64,000 bases of DNA, taken from positions 1 to 64,000 of the forward strand of contig JAFGDS010000070.1 of the NCBI GenBank assembly GCA_016931995.1, in the 5' to 3' direction. Below are positions 9,225 through 18,643 of this stretch, in pieces. A program made the position numbers and the translations under genes. How positions within the stretch are numbered: the stretch's first letter is position 1; every line of letters starts with the position of its first letter. The stretch comes from Pirellulales bacterium (GTDB lineage: Bacteria > Planctomycetota > Planctomycetia > Pirellulales > Thermoguttaceae). The notes under the pieces are model-generated. The model was given only the letters and a program-made list of their open reading frames with translations, made no database searches and had not been told where the DNA came from.

Positions 9225-9782
9225 ATGAAGTTGATCGTCGGGCTGGGGAATCCCGATCGCCAATACGAGGGCACGCGGCACAATGTGGGTTATCGGGTTC
9301 TGGCCGAGCTGGCGCGGCGCCACGGCGAAGGCCGGCCCAAGACGCGGTTTCACGGCGAGGTGTTGGAATCGACGCTCGAAGGCCAACGCGCGTTGCTGTT
9401 GAGCCCGCTGACGTACATGAACCGCAGCGGATTGAGCGTGTGCGAGGCGGTGGGGTTCTTCAAGCTGAGCCTGGAGGACCTGCTGGTTGTCTGCGACGAC
9501 CTCAACCTGCCCGTGGCCAAGCTGCGGGTGAGGGGGGGAGGATCGGCGGGTGGACAAAAAGGTCTGGCCGACGTGATCGACCGGTTGGGAACGGAGGAGT
9601 TTGCCCGGCTTCGCGTGGGCATTGGCCCGCCGCCGGAGGGATGGGACGCGGCCGACTACGTGTTGAGCAGATTCGCGAAGGAAGAAATACCCCAGATCGA
9701 AAGCGCGGTGGGCCGGGCAGCGGACGCGGTCGTCTGCTGGGCAGCCCTCGGCGTGAACGAGTGCATGAACCGATATAACTAG
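9225..9782 (+). CDS. pth: Peptidyl-tRNA hydrolase
   Basis: This 185-residue enzyme frees tRNA from prematurely released peptidyl-tRNA in the cytoplasm. Hallmarks: the start MKLIVGLGNPDRQYEGTRHN with the catalytic His 20 and Asn, then LLLSPLTYMNRSG with the substrate-binding Asn, then VVCDDLNLP with the catalytic Asp, and GGSAGGQKGL. Length is normal for the family. It lies 45 bases after rplY and 10 bases before rpsF, so it is probably co-transcribed. Confidence 0.97.
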   Translation: MKLIVGLGNPDRQYEGTRHNVGYRVLAELARRHGEGRPKTRFHGEVLESTLEGQRALLLSPLTYMNRSGLSVCEAVGFFKLSLEDLLVVCDDLNLPVAKLRVRGGGSAGGQKGLADVIDRLGTEEFARLRVGIGPPPEGWDAADYVLSRFAKEEIPQIESAVGRAADAVVCWAALGVNECMNRYN

Positions 9783-9792
9783 GAGCATACTC

Positions 9793-10230
9793 TTGGCTGA
9801 GAACGTCTACGAAGGCATGTTCATCCTCGACTCGAACCGATTCGGGCGAGATGCGGAAGCCGTCTCGGGACAAGTCGCCCGGATCATCGAGGAAGCCGGC
9901 GGCACGGTGCTGGTCAGCCGGCTCTGGGAAGAGCGTCGGCTGGCCTACCCCATCAAGGGCCACCGCAAGGGCACGTACTGGCTGAGCTACTTCCGGCTCG
10001 AAGGCCCGAAGCTGGCCTGGATCGAGCGGCAGTGCCAGTTGAGCGATTCGATGCTTCGGTTCCTCTTCCTGAAGGTCGATCCGCGGATCGTCGACGCGCT
10101 GGTGGCGCATGCCCTGGCGGGACCGACGGCCAAGGCGGAACCGGAAGAAGTCGCCGCGGCCCGTCCGAGCGATCCGGTTGACGTCGGCGAAGCGGACGAA
10201 ACGGAAACCGAGGCCGCCGACGTCCGGTAA
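9793..10230 (+). CDS. rpsF: 30S ribosomal protein S6
   Basis: A 145-residue protein starting with TTG at 9793, supported by AGGAG eight bases upstream. The family signature is ENVYEGMFILDSN, then TVLVSRLWEERRLAYPIKGH and the RNA/S18-contact strand TYWLSYF. S6 binds S18 and 16S rRNA in the small-subunit platform. Beyond about residue 105 there is a low-complexity acidic tail (EPEEVAAARPSDPVDVGEAD), longer than in the basic form of the family. It is in the same operon as pth and ssb; rpsR, often found next to ssb, is absent. Confidence 0.96.
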   Translation: MAENVYEGMFILDSNRFGRDAEAVSGQVARIIEEAGGTVLVSRLWEERRLAYPIKGHRKGTYWLSYFRLEGPKLAWIERQCQLSDSMLRFLFLKVDPRIVDALVAHALAGPTAKAEPEEVAAARPSDPVDVGEADETETEAADVR

Positions 10231-10311
10231 GGCCGTCCACCCTGGCACGTGAGACGGTCGGCCGAGGCGATTCCGCCCGGCATACCACGCAACGCAAGGG
10301 AGTCGATTGCC

Positions 10312-10779
10312 ATGGCAAGCTACAATCGCGTGATCCTGCTGGGAAACGTCACCCGGGATCCGGAGCTGCGCTACATTCCCAGCGGCATGGCCGTCACGGA
10401 GATCGGGTTGGCGGTGAACGACCGCCGCAAGAACAGCGCGGGGGAATGGATCGAGGAGACGACGTTCGTCGACGTGACCATGTGGGGGCGCACGGCCGAG
10501 GTGGCCTGCGAATACTTGACCAAGGGCGCGCCGCTGTTTCTGGAAGGGCGGCTTAAGCTCGACACGTGGGAAAGCAACGACGGCCAGAAACGGTCGAAGC
10601 TCCGCGTCGTTTGCGATCGGATGCAGTTGCTGGGCGGTCGGGGCGGCGGGGGCGGGGGCGGCGGCGGCGGATCGCGTTCGCCGGCGCGCCAAGCGCAGGG
10701 CTCGTACCGCCAGGACGAACCGCCTGAGTCGTACGGTTCGCCCCCGTCCGAAACGCCAGACAATGATATTCCGTTTTGA
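10312..10779 (+). CDS. ssb: Single-stranded DNA-binding protein
   Basis: A 155-residue OB-fold protein. ATG 10312 is chosen because AAGGGAG lies just upstream and the product begins [21 protein letters not shown], the canonical SSB start. The OB fold spans about residues 4-108 ([21 protein letters not shown]). A long Gly run ([13 protein letters not shown]) and a Ser/Pro/Gln linker follow. The acidic tip DNDIPF, which recruits partner proteins to replication forks, is intact. It lies between rpsF and rplI. Confidence 0.97.
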   Translation: MASYNRVILLGNVTRDPELRYIPSGMAVTEIGLAVNDRRKNSAGEWIEETTFVDVTMWGRTAEVACEYLTKGAPLFLEGRLKLDTWESNDGQKRSKLRVVCDRMQLLGGRGGGGGGGGGGSRSPARQAQGSYRQDEPPESYGSPPSETPDNDIPF

Positions 10780-10808
10780 GCGGTATCCCCAAAGAGGCTT
10801 TCACTTTC

Positions 10809-11360
10809 ATGCCGAAGACACGAATCCAACGTCCGAAGCGGCTCGCGGTTCCCCCGCGGGGCAAGCGGCTTCCCGTCGGCCCCCAGGGGGGCGTTCAGTT
10901 GCTCTTGGTGCAGCCCGTCGAACATTTGGGCAACCAGGGCGACGTGGTCGAGGTGCGGCCCGGCTACGCCAACAATTACCTGATTCCGCAGGGCCTGGCC
11001 ACGCTGGCCACGGACCACCACAAACGGATGATCGAGAAGCACCGCACCCGGTTGGCGGATATCCAAAGGGCCCGGGTGGCCAGCCTGAAGAGTCTGGCCG
11101 ACAAGCTCGCCCAGCAGAGCCTCACCATCGAGGCGAACGCCAACGACGAGGGCCATCTCTACGGGTCGGTCGGGGCCGCGGAAATCGTGGCCTGCCTGAA
11201 GCGGGCCACCATCACGATCACGCCGGATCAGGTCCGCCTCGAAGGCCCGCTTAAAGAGCTCGGGCTCTACACCGTCAAGATCCATCTCGGGCCCGAGGTG
11301 GATGCCGCGGTGAAAGTCTGGGTCGTTCCCTCGGTGGGCGACGATCCGGCCAAGTCGTAA
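10809..11360 (+). CDS. rplI: 50S ribosomal protein L9
   Basis: A 183-residue L9, which binds 23S rRNA through its N-terminal domain. The core begins VQLLLVQPVEHLGNQGD and continues with RPGYANNYLIPQGLA, the PGYARNYL-type signature. A long central helix and the C-terminal domain (GSVGAAEIVACLK, then VKIHLGPEVDAAVKVWVV) follow. Ahead of the usual start there is a basic, Pro/Arg/Lys-rich extension of about 27 residues. The ATG at 10809 is weakly supported by AAAGAGG about 12 bases upstream. It closes the ribosomal/SSB cluster. Confidence 0.95.
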   Translation: MPKTRIQRPKRLAVPPRGKRLPVGPQGGVQLLLVQPVEHLGNQGDVVEVRPGYANNYLIPQGLATLATDHHKRMIEKHRTRLADIQRARVASLKSLADKLAQQSLTIEANANDEGHLYGSVGAAEIVACLKRATITITPDQVRLEGPLKELGLYTVKIHLGPEVDAAVKVWVVPSVGDDPAKS

Positions 11361-11675
11361 GCAGCCTTCCGACAATCCCATTCCCGGCGTCGTGAGCCAA
11401 ACAGCTCCTGGCGGCAAGCCGCGCCGCCTGGGGGCGCCCCCGTTTCTGGGGCCATTCTCTTCACGACCGCGTCCAACCCTGCAAAGTGTGCAACCATGCG
11501 CCCCATTCGGGTGGTTGCCAGCGAGCATTCCTTCAAGAAGGTGTTCGCGGCATCCCTCGCCGCGAGGGCAAATGTGCTACATGCCATCATTGGGACACGA
11601 CCCCTTAACGGTGGTCGGAGTGCCCTTGGGTGGCTCCCTACCTGCACCTTCTTGGGAAACGGAGGCTCGATCGCG
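11361..11675. other. Intergenic region before the chemoreceptor
   Basis: No gene or clear terminator was recognised. The GGAGG ribosome binding site for the chemoreceptor lies at its right end (11661-11665). Confidence 0.4.
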
Positions 11676-14600
11676 ATGTTCAAATGGTTGTTCAATCGAT
11701 CGCTTCGGACGCGGCTGATCATCTTCTTCATGCTCATCGGCATCGTGCCCATGGTCCTCGCCGCGTGGAAACTCTCCAGCGGAGCCATTTCGGCCCTGCA
11801 GACGGCCCAACAGCAGTCGACTGACGCCCTCCAGACGCAGGTTTTCTCGCAGCTCGTGGCGATGCGCGACGCAAAGATCAATCAGCTTGAGGCCTATTTC
11901 CAGCAGCGCAAGACCGACCTGGAAACGCTTGTCCAGACGGTTAAACGGCAGAGCCGCCAGGCGTTCAGCCATCTGGCTTCCATCCAGGAGCTCAAGTCCA
12001 GCGAACTGCGGAAGCTCTTCGCCCGGATGCGCGGCGACGTGGACACTCTCGCCGGGACCGCCGAAGTCCGCGAGTTGGCTCAGGACCTGGTCAAGTATAA
12101 GGCCACCCAATCGCCCAAGGACGGCGAGACGATGGATACCTCGGCCGACGAGTATGAGAAGGCCGTGAAGCAGTGGGGCGCCTTCGTGCAGGAGTTCGTC
12201 AAGGACTTCGGCTATCGCGACGCGATGCTCTTCAGCGCGGACGAGGGCCGCGTGCTGTATGTCGCGGCGGACAAGGGGGATCTCGGCAAGTCGCTCGCGG
12301 GCAACGCGCTTGCGGGCACGACGCGGGCGGCGTTGTGGCGGGCGGTGATGGAATCGAAGGGCGTGGCCGTCGAGGACTTCGCCCCCTATTCGCCCACGGA
12401 CAGTCAGCAGGCCGCCTGGCTGGGCGCTCCGGTCAAGGACGACCGGGGGAACGTTCTCGCCGTGCTTGCCTTGCGCGTTTCCCCCGATCCGATCAACGCC
12501 ATCATCCAGCAGCGGCTCGGCATGGGCCAGACGAGCGAGACGTATCTGGTCGGCCAACGCGAGGGCATCACGGCCTTCCGAAGCGACATGAAGACCATGG
12601 GCGACGGCAAATTCGTTGTGGGCTTCGAGATCCACACTGCTTACATCGACAAGGTAATCGCCGGCGAGAAGGGCCAGGCGCTGTTCACCGATAGCTCCGG
12701 CAATCCCGTGGCCGTGGACTACCAGCCGCTAAACCTGCCGGGCCTCCATTGGGCCATCGTCACGAAGATCAACCTGGAGGAGGCCCTGGCCGCCCGCGCC
12801 GAAGGCGAGGCCACCGACACCCTGATGAAGTTTGCCCAAGGCTACGGCTACGACGATCTTCTTCTGGTCAACCCGAACGGATTCTGCTACTACTCGGTCG
12901 GCCACGCCCCGGACTACCGAACGAACCTGCTCGAAGGGGAATACGCCGGTTCAAACCTGGGCAAGCTGGTCCGCGACGTGCTCCGCACGAAGCAATTCGG
13001 TTTTGCCGACTTTGCTCCGTACGCGCCGCGGGCAGGGGCGCCGGTCGCGTTTGTCGCGATGCCGGCCCTCGCGGCGGACGGCCAGGCAAACACGGTCGTC
13101 GCGCTGCAGCTTCCCCTGGACGCGATGAACGAGATCATGCACGTTCGGGCCGGCATGGGCAAGTCGGGCGAGATGTACCTGGTCGGTCCCGACGGGCGGA
13201 TGCGGTCCGATTCCTTGCAGGATCCCAAGGGCCATTCGGTGGCCGCGTCGTTCGCTGGAACCGCCGAGGCCAATGGAGCGAACACCGAGGCGGCCCGCAA
13301 GGCTCTCTCCGGCAACACCGGGGTGGAAGTCACCACGGACTACGCCGGCAAGTCGGTGCTCGGGGCATTCGCGCCCTTGGACGTCTACGGCGCCGGCTGG
13401 GCATTGATCGCCCAGATCGACCAATCCGAGGCGTTTACCCCGGTCGCGGCGATGGAGGCCCAAACGGCTCGCGAAACGTCGGTGATGCTCGCGACCGCTT
13501 TGGTGATCGCGGTCGTTACCGTGGTGGTCGTGCTGGTCGTGGCCTACTGGGTCTCCGGGCGAATCTCCCGGCCCGTCGAACGCGTGGCCGGCGTGCTCAA
13601 GGCCGCGGCCCAGGGCGACTACAGCCAGCGCGTCGACATGGACACGCAAGACGAGATCGGGCAGATGGCCCGGGCGCTGAACGTCGCCATCGAGGCCACG
13701 AAGTCCGCCCTGGCCGAGGCGCAGAAATCATCCGGTAATCTCAACAACATCCCCACGCCGCTGTTCACCGTCGATCGGGAATTCAACATCACCTACATGA
13801 ATCCCGCCGGCGCCCGCATCGTGAATTTGTCTCCCGAGGAGTGCGTGGGCCGGAAATGCCACGACCTGTTCAAGACGCCCCACTGCCACACGCCGGAATG
13901 CCGTCTGCACCAGGCCATGACGAAGGACGGCATCTTCACGGGCGAGACCGTGGTCGACCCGCAGGGGATCAACATGCCAATCCAATACACCGGCGCGCCG
14001 CTGAAGGATCCGCAGGGCAACCTCATTGGCGGCCAGGAATTCGCCGTGGACATGACCGAGGTCAAGAAGGCGCAAAGGGTGGCGCAAAAGGTCGCCACGT
14101 TCCAAGAACAGGAAGTCCAGAAACTGGCCTCCGTGCTCGGCGACGTCGCCCAGGGAGACCTGACCGTTCGCTACCAGGTGGGCGAGGGCGACGACGACAC
14201 CGGCGGCGTCTGCCAGGCGTTCCGCGGCATCGCCGAGGCCACCAACGCCACGGTCGGCACGCTCAGCGAGATCATCGGACAGATCACCGAGAGCGCCGCG
14301 CAGTTCAGCGAGGGCTCGCGCGTGATCGCCGAGAGCTCGCAAACCTTGGCGCAGGGAGCCCAGACGCAAAGCTCCAGCGTCGAGCAGATGACGGCCTCGA
14401 TCGAGGAGCTGGCCCGGTCCATCGAAACGGTCAAGGAGAACGCCCACGAGGCCGACGCGGTCGCGCAGGAGACCAACCGCCTGGCCGAGCGGGGCGGCAC
14501 GGCCGTGCAAAAATCGGTCGAGGCGATGGAGCTGATCCGCAACAGCTCGCAGCGGATCGCCGAGATCATCCAGGTGATCTCGGAGATCGCCAGCCAGACC

Positions 14601-15062
14601 AACCTGCTGGCCCTGAACGCCGCCATCGAGGCCGCCCGCGCCGGCGAGCACGGCATGGGCTTCGCCGTGGTGGCCGACGAGGTCCGCAAGCTGGCCGAAC
14701 GCTCCAACCGCGCCGCCGGCGAGATTACCTCGCTCATCAAGGAATCGAGCGGCCGCGTCTCCGAGGGCGCCCAACTGAGCGATCAGACGGGCAGCGCCCT
14801 GCGCGAGATCATCGACGGCGTCGAGAAGACGGTGACCAAGATCTCGGAGATTGCCGCCGCCACGGTTCAGCAAGCCGGCAGCGCCCAAGAGGTCGCCTCC
14901 TCCATCCAAGGCGTCGCCGAGGTGACCGAGCAGGCCGCCGCCGGAAGCGAGGAGATGGCCTCCAGCAGCGAAGAGCTTGGCGCCCAGGCCGCGGCGCTGC
15001 GCGAGCTGGTCGACCGGTTCCGCGTCGACGCGAATCGCGCCCGACAGGCGACCAGCGCCTGA
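11676..15062 (+). CDS. Large methyl-accepting chemotaxis protein with duplicated sensor and PAS domain
   Basis: A 1128-residue chemoreceptor, about twice the usual size. ATG 11676 follows GGAGG by ten bases. Order: TM1 at residues about 13-31, a coiled coil, then a long periplasmic region with two similar halves. Each half has a GY-x(1)-D block ([27 protein letters not shown]), a DFAPY block and a closing MGxxxExYLVG block, as in repeated Cache-like sensors. TM2 (about 603-625) leads to HAMP, a PAS domain ([18 protein letters not shown], near 690) and a second HAMP-like segment. The MCP signalling domain has the intact hairpin [20 protein letters not shown] and VRKLAERS. It would report to CheA/CheW. 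The ligand is unknown and no che gene is in the window. Confidence 0.93.
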   Translation: MFKWLFNRSLRTRLIIFFMLIGIVPMVLAAWKLSSGAISALQTAQQQSTDALQTQVFSQLVAMRDAKINQLEAYFQQRKTDLETLVQTVKRQSRQAFSHLASIQELKSSELRKLFARMRGDVDTLAGTAEVRELAQDLVKYKATQSPKDGETMDTSADEYEKAVKQWGAFVQEFVKDFGYRDAMLFSADEGRVLYVAADKGDLGKSLAGNALAGTTRAALWRAVMESKGVAVEDFAPYSPTDSQQAAWLGAPVKDDRGNVLAVLALRVSPDPINAIIQQRLGMGQTSETYLVGQREGITAFRSDMKTMGDGKFVVGFEIHTAYIDKVIAGEKGQALFTDSSGNPVAVDYQPLNLPGLHWAIVTKINLEEALAARAEGEATDTLMKFAQGYGYDDLLLVNPNGFCYYSVGHAPDYRTNLLEGEYAGSNLGKLVRDVLRTKQFGFADFAPYAPRAGAPVAFVAMPALAADGQANTVVALQLPLDAMNEIMHVRAGMGKSGEMYLVGPDGRMRSDSLQDPKGHSVAASFAGTAEANGANTEAARKALSGNTGVEVTTDYAGKSVLGAFAPLDVYGAGWALIAQIDQSEAFTPVAAMEAQTARETSVMLATALVIAVVTVVVVLVVAYWVSGRISRPVERVAGVLKAAAQGDYSQRVDMDTQDEIGQMARALNVAIEATKSALAEAQKSSGNLNNIPTPLFTVDREFNITYMNPAGARIVNLSPEECVGRKCHDLFKTPHCHTPECRLHQAMTKDGIFTGETVVDPQGINMPIQYTGAPLKDPQGNLIGGQEFAVDMTEVKKAQRVAQKVATFQEQEVQKLASVLGDVAQGDLTVRYQVGEGDDDTGGVCQAFRGIAEATNATVGTLSEIIGQITESAAQFSEGSRVIAESSQTLAQGAQTQSSSVEQMTASIEELARSIETVKENAHEADAVAQETNRLAERGGTAVQKSVEAMELIRNSSQRIAEIIQVISEIASQTNLLALNAAIEAARAGEHGMGFAVVADEVRKLAERSNRAAGEITSLIKESSGRVSEGAQLSDQTGSALREIIDGVEKTVTKISEIAAATVQQAGSAQEVASSIQGVAEVTEQAAAGSEEMASSSEELGAQAAALRELVDRFRVDANRARQATSA

Positions 15063-15232
15063 GAAGACCGTCCTATTGAGAAGAGCGTTCACGGCTCGGG
15101 AGGGCAGGATTCCTTCCGAGCCGTGAGTCTCGTGCCCACGCGCAACTCGGCGGGTGCTTCGCCCTCCCGCCAGAAAGCGCCGATCCCTCGGCGGCACGTC
15201 CTATCGGTGGCGCATCGATCAAAGCGCGCCGG

Positions 15233-16921
15233 CTACCGGTGCCGGTTCCAGGCCAACGCAAGTGGAGCCAGGGCGATACGCACGGCAGGGACGGCAAGGA
15301 TGACGGCTGACAGAAGAATGGGCCAGGAGACGACGGCGCGGGGGAGGAGCCAAACGGCAATCGCCACCAGCGCAGCGACCGTGGCCAGCCAGACCGCGAC
15401 AAGCCGCGCCGCCAATGCTGGATCGAGGAGTCGGCGGCAAAGCCTGCGAAGCAGAAAGCCGGCCAGCAGGAGCTTGATCGCGGCAATCGCCACGAGGAGC
15501 CAAGGGGCCGCGGCGCGAAGCGGTTCGTGCCACTCGGGTTGACTTCGGATCCAGAAACCGACGATGAGAAATGCGTAAAAGAGGGCCACACCCGCGGTGC
15601 CCAGGACCGCGGTCAACCATGGCCGGCCGGTCAGGCTGACAAACAGGCCATCGGCCACGAGACGCCAGGCGACCGCCGGGAGGATGGCCAGGGCCAAGAG
15701 GACGATGCCTACCCGCTGGGTGGGCGAGGAGACCAGCCCCACGAGCAGATTCAGTCCGCGATCGTCGTGAGTCCACGCCATGAGGCCCGCAACCAACGGC
15801 ACGACCGCGGCGTAGGTGACGAGCACGGCCAGGGCGGCCACCTTGAGCTTGGCGGCGACGAAACCCACGCAGTCAACTGGGCGGACGGCCAGAAACGGCG
15901 AGTTCATCCCCGAAGCGCGCCCCTGCGCGACAAATCGGCCCATTGTCGCTCCCATCGGCAGGGCCAAGAACCACGGCAGGAACAACGGCGCCACCGGATT
16001 CAGAATCGGGGGGATGCCTGCGCTTGGCGGAGCGGAGGCAACGAAGACAATCGCGCCGGCAAAAAGCGGCGCAGTCAGCCCTATCGCCCAGATCATGCCG
16101 GTGCCGTGCAATTGCCATTCGAGCCAGACCTGGGCACGCGCCGCCGAGCAAAACGGACGCCGCCGCGCGCGGCTCGCGAAAGCGCCCTGAAGGCGCGCGA
16201 CGAGCCACGACCAGTCGGGCCCGTCGCCCTGTCGCGCCCGCCGGAGACCCCACACGGCCGCGCCGAAGGCGATCGGGATCTGCGCCGCAATCAGCGCCAT
16301 CCGCGCCGCGTCGGGCCAGCCGCCGGTCTGTGACAGGATCCAGCTTGCAATCACAATCCCGACCACGCAAACGATTACGCGGAGCCACCGCAGCCCGAAC
16401 GGCATCCAGGCGACCGCCTGGCCCCACGCCAGAGCCGCCGTGACAAACAGGCTCGGCCCCCAGATCGCCGTCTCCGGCCAAATGGTGCGCAGGGCTCCCT
16501 GCCCGATGGCCAGGCAGAAAGCCAGTGTGACCGCCGTGCCGAAGAGCATGGGCGCCATCGCAAGCCGCCACGTGGCCAGCGGTATCGCGAGCATCCGCCG
16601 CGGGAAGCCTGTATCGGCTCCTGCCAGATCACTGTCGGCCCCGAGCAGGAACAGAATGAACGCCATCGGCGGCAGGGCCACAAGCGGCACAAGAAGACAG
16701 TAACGCACCTCGTCGGCCCCCGGGCACGCCGACGTCGGAAGCAGTTGGCACAATGCGATCGCCACGAAGGTGTAGATGGCTCCCCCGGCCACGTACCACC
16801 GGTATCGGGCCAAGATCTGCCAGGCAATGGCCGTGAAGGGGGAGTGGATCACAAGCCGAGCCGTTGTCCAATGCGAGTGTTGTCTCGTCTGCGCGTCAGT
16901 GGCAACGTCGAAGGATCGCAT
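15233..16921 (-). CDS. ABC-2-type transporter membrane protein
   Basis: A 562-residue, highly hydrophobic protein with roughly twelve predicted membrane spans (for example AGGAIYTFVAIALCQLL, LVALPPMAFILFLLGA, IALFYAFLIVGFWI-like segments). No soluble domain was recognised. It starts three bases after the stop of the ABC ATPase, so the two are translationally linked and very probably form one transporter. The GntR-ATPase-permease order matches YtrA-type stress or antibiotic-responsive transporters. Substrate and direction of transport cannot be read from sequence. Confidence 0.8.
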   Translation of the reverse strand: MRSFDVATDAQTRQHSHWTTARLVIHSPFTAIAWQILARYRWYVAGGAIYTFVAIALCQLLPTSACPGADEVRYCLLVPLVALPPMAFILFLLGADSDLAGADTGFPRRMLAIPLATWRLAMAPMLFGTAVTLAFCLAIGQGALRTIWPETAIWGPSLFVTAALAWGQAVAWMPFGLRWLRVIVCVVGIVIASWILSQTGGWPDAARMALIAAQIPIAFGAAVWGLRRARQGDGPDWSWLVARLQGAFASRARRRPFCSAARAQVWLEWQLHGTGMIWAIGLTAPLFAGAIVFVASAPPSAGIPPILNPVAPLFLPWFLALPMGATMGRFVAQGRASGMNSPFLAVRPVDCVGFVAAKLKVAALAVLVTYAAVVPLVAGLMAWTHDDRGLNLLVGLVSSPTQRVGIVLLALAILPAVAWRLVADGLFVSLTGRPWLTAVLGTAGVALFYAFLIVGFWIRSQPEWHEPLRAAAPWLLVAIAAIKLLLAGFLLRRLCRRLLDPALAARLVAVWLATVAALVAIAVWLLPRAVVSWPILLSAVILAVPAVRIALAPLALAWNRHR

Positions 16922-16924
16922 GGT

Positions 16925-17851
16925 TCAGGCCTCAGCGGAAACCAGGTTCTCGGCCCCGACGTGGGCGACGAAGATCTCGTCGAGCGAAAGCGCCCGCTGG
17001 TGGACCCATCGCCCGCCGGCGCGGGCCGTGGCCGCGTGGAGCTCATCGGGCGATCCGCGGTGGACGGCCGTCCATTCGTGCGCCGCGCCGCTCCAGGCAA
17101 GCGCGCCGGGGATCGACGGCGGTTCGCCGCGCGGCTCGTCAAACCGGATCGTCGCCTCGCGATGCGAGTCCTTGATCGCCTCGGTGCGGTCGCACAGAAC
17201 GATCCGGCCGTCGTGGATCATGGCCACGTGATCCGAGACGCGTTCCACTTCGTCCAAGAGATGTGACGAGAAGAGCACGGTGCGCCCCTCATCTGAGATG
17301 GTGCGGATGATGGCGGCCAGGATGTCGCGGCGGACGATCGGATCGAGACCCGAGGAGGGCTCGTCGAGCACGAGGACCTCGGGGCAATGGGCCAACGCCA
17401 GGAGGAGGCCCGTCCTGGCCCGTTGGCCCTTCGAGAGATGGCGGACTTTCGCGTTCAGGTCGAGTTCGAACGTGCGGCGCAGGGCTTCGGCATAGGATTC
17501 GTCCCACGTGGGATAGAACGCCCTCGTGTAGCGGAGCAATTCGCCGACGCGCATCCAGTCGGGCAGGTCGTTCTCCTCGGCCAGGTAGCCGATCCGCGCG
17601 AGCACGCGGACGGGCTCGGCGACCGGATCGAGCCCGAAAACGCGGATCGAGCCGGCCTGGGCCTTCAGAAGACCCAGGACGTGCCGGATCAACGTGGTCT
17701 TGCCGGCGCCGTTGACGCCAACCAGGCCGAAAACGGAGCCGCGCGGGACGGTCAAAGTAACGTTGTCCAAGGCCGTGACGTCGCCGAAGTGGCGCGAGAG
17801 GTCCTGGGTCTGGATTACTGCTTCGCGGTCGGCGTTTTCATGCGGGGTCAT
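16925..17851 (-). CDS. ABC transporter ATP-binding protein
   Basis: A 308-residue ATPase powering the neighbouring membrane protein. Visible motifs: Walker A GVNGAGKTT, Q-loop region IGYLAEENDLPDWMRV, ABC signature LSKGQRART (a variant of LSGGQ), Walker B VLVLDEPSSGLDP and the switch His in VLFSSHLLDEV. The last 80 residues are an accessory C-terminal domain of the CcmA/NatA type. The gene overlaps the upstream regulator by 14 bases and is followed three bases later by the permease, forming a three-gene operon. Confidence 0.93.
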   Translation of the reverse strand: MTPHENADREAVIQTQDLSRHFGDVTALDNVTLTVPRGSVFGLVGVNGAGKTTLIRHVLGLLKAQAGSIRVFGLDPVAEPVRVLARIGYLAEENDLPDWMRVGELLRYTRAFYPTWDESYAEALRRTFELDLNAKVRHLSKGQRARTGLLLALAHCPEVLVLDEPSSGLDPIVRRDILAAIIRTISDEGRTVLFSSHLLDEVERVSDHVAMIHDGRIVLCDRTEAIKDSHREATIRFDEPRGEPPSIPGALAWSGAAHEWTAVHRGSPDELHAATARAGGRWVHQRALSLDEIFVAHVGAENLVSAEA

Positions 17852-18248
17852 GTCGTCCTCCGGTGGGCCACGTGGTCATGTGCTTGTCCCGCTGCCAGAT
17901 CAACTGAATGAGGTCGTCGGTGGGCACGTCCATCTGTCGCGATTCGGCCAGAAGGGCGTCGACGCGTTCCTGGAGAATCCTGCGGCGCTGTTGCCGACTC
18001 AGCGGCGAGCCGGCCTGGGCGACGTACGTGCCCGCGGTGCGACGCTTCTCGACGATCCCGGCCGTTTCAAGCTCACGGTATGCCCGGGCAACCGTGTTCG
18101 GGTTGATGAGCAGTTGCTCGGCCAGGGCTCGGATGGGGGGCATCTCCTCGCCGTGGTTGAGCCGGCCCGCCGCCACCAGATACTTCACCTGGTTGACGAT
18201 CTGCAGGTAAATGGGCACGCCGTCGCTGGAGGAGATGTGGATTTGCAT
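17838..18248 (-). CDS. GntR-family regulator, YtrA type
   Basis: A 136-residue regulator. The winged helix begins VPIYLQIVNQVKYLVAAGRL and includes the recognition region LAEQLLINPNTVARAYRELE. The short C-terminal part lacks an effector-binding domain, which is the YtrA subfamily build. ATG 18248 is preferred over an in-frame TTG at 18263. It is the first gene of the ABC operon and overlaps the ATPase gene. It is probably an autoregulator acting on the repeated ATTAGTAC site just upstream. Confidence 0.92.
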   Translation of the reverse strand: MQIHISSSDGVPIYLQIVNQVKYLVAAGRLNHGEEMPPIRALAEQLLINPNTVARAYRELETAGIVEKRRTAGTYVAQAGSPLSRQQRRRILQERVDALLAESRQMDVPTDDLIQLIWQRDKHMTTWPTGGRHDPA

Positions 18249-18290
18249 CGCCCGTCGGGCCAAAACCGGATGTCAACCCCTCGTTCACCT

Positions 18291-18329
18291 TTGTATTAGT
18301 ACATTAGTACAATCGGGGTCGGCTGTCAA
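18291..18329 (-). promoter_or_regulatory. Promoter and probable GntR operator of the ABC operon
   Basis: On the minus strand, TTGACA (18329-18324) is a consensus -35 box. Downstream lies an AT-rich block with two adjacent copies of ATTAGTAC (plus strand 18295-18302 and 18303-18310). The block TTGTATTAGTACATTAGTAC is close to an inverted repeat of the TTGTA/TACAA type and would cover the -10 region. That layout fits repression by the YtrA-type regulator encoded immediately downstream. The exact -10 is ambiguous. Confidence 0.6.
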
Positions 18330-18643
18330 GAGAGAATCTGCGAAAAACGGTCGCGAGGTCGGCTCACCGTGCCGCAACGACCATACCTTCCGGTGGCGAA
18401 GCGCCGGCCCGGGCTGGTCGGAGCAGCCGCCCAGGGCTCGGCCGGGCCCTCGCCTGGGGCCGGTACAACTGTCACAACCGGACGGCAGGCGATGGGCTTT
18501 GCGCAACGCGCGTAAGCTATGCTTGGTTTGAGGTTCCGGCGAGCCGAGCGTTCCGGCCCGGGGCCACGCGCACGTCGCCCGGTCGCTCTGACGGCTGCCG
18601 GCGCGCGGCGGACAAGTAGCTCGTTTCCTTGGCGGCTTCGACC
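18330..18643. other. Divergent intergenic region between gntR and tad operons
   Basis: GC-rich and without a convincing gene. It presumably holds the promoter for the rightward tad cluster, but no consensus-like -35/-10 pair was picked out. Confidence 0.4.
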
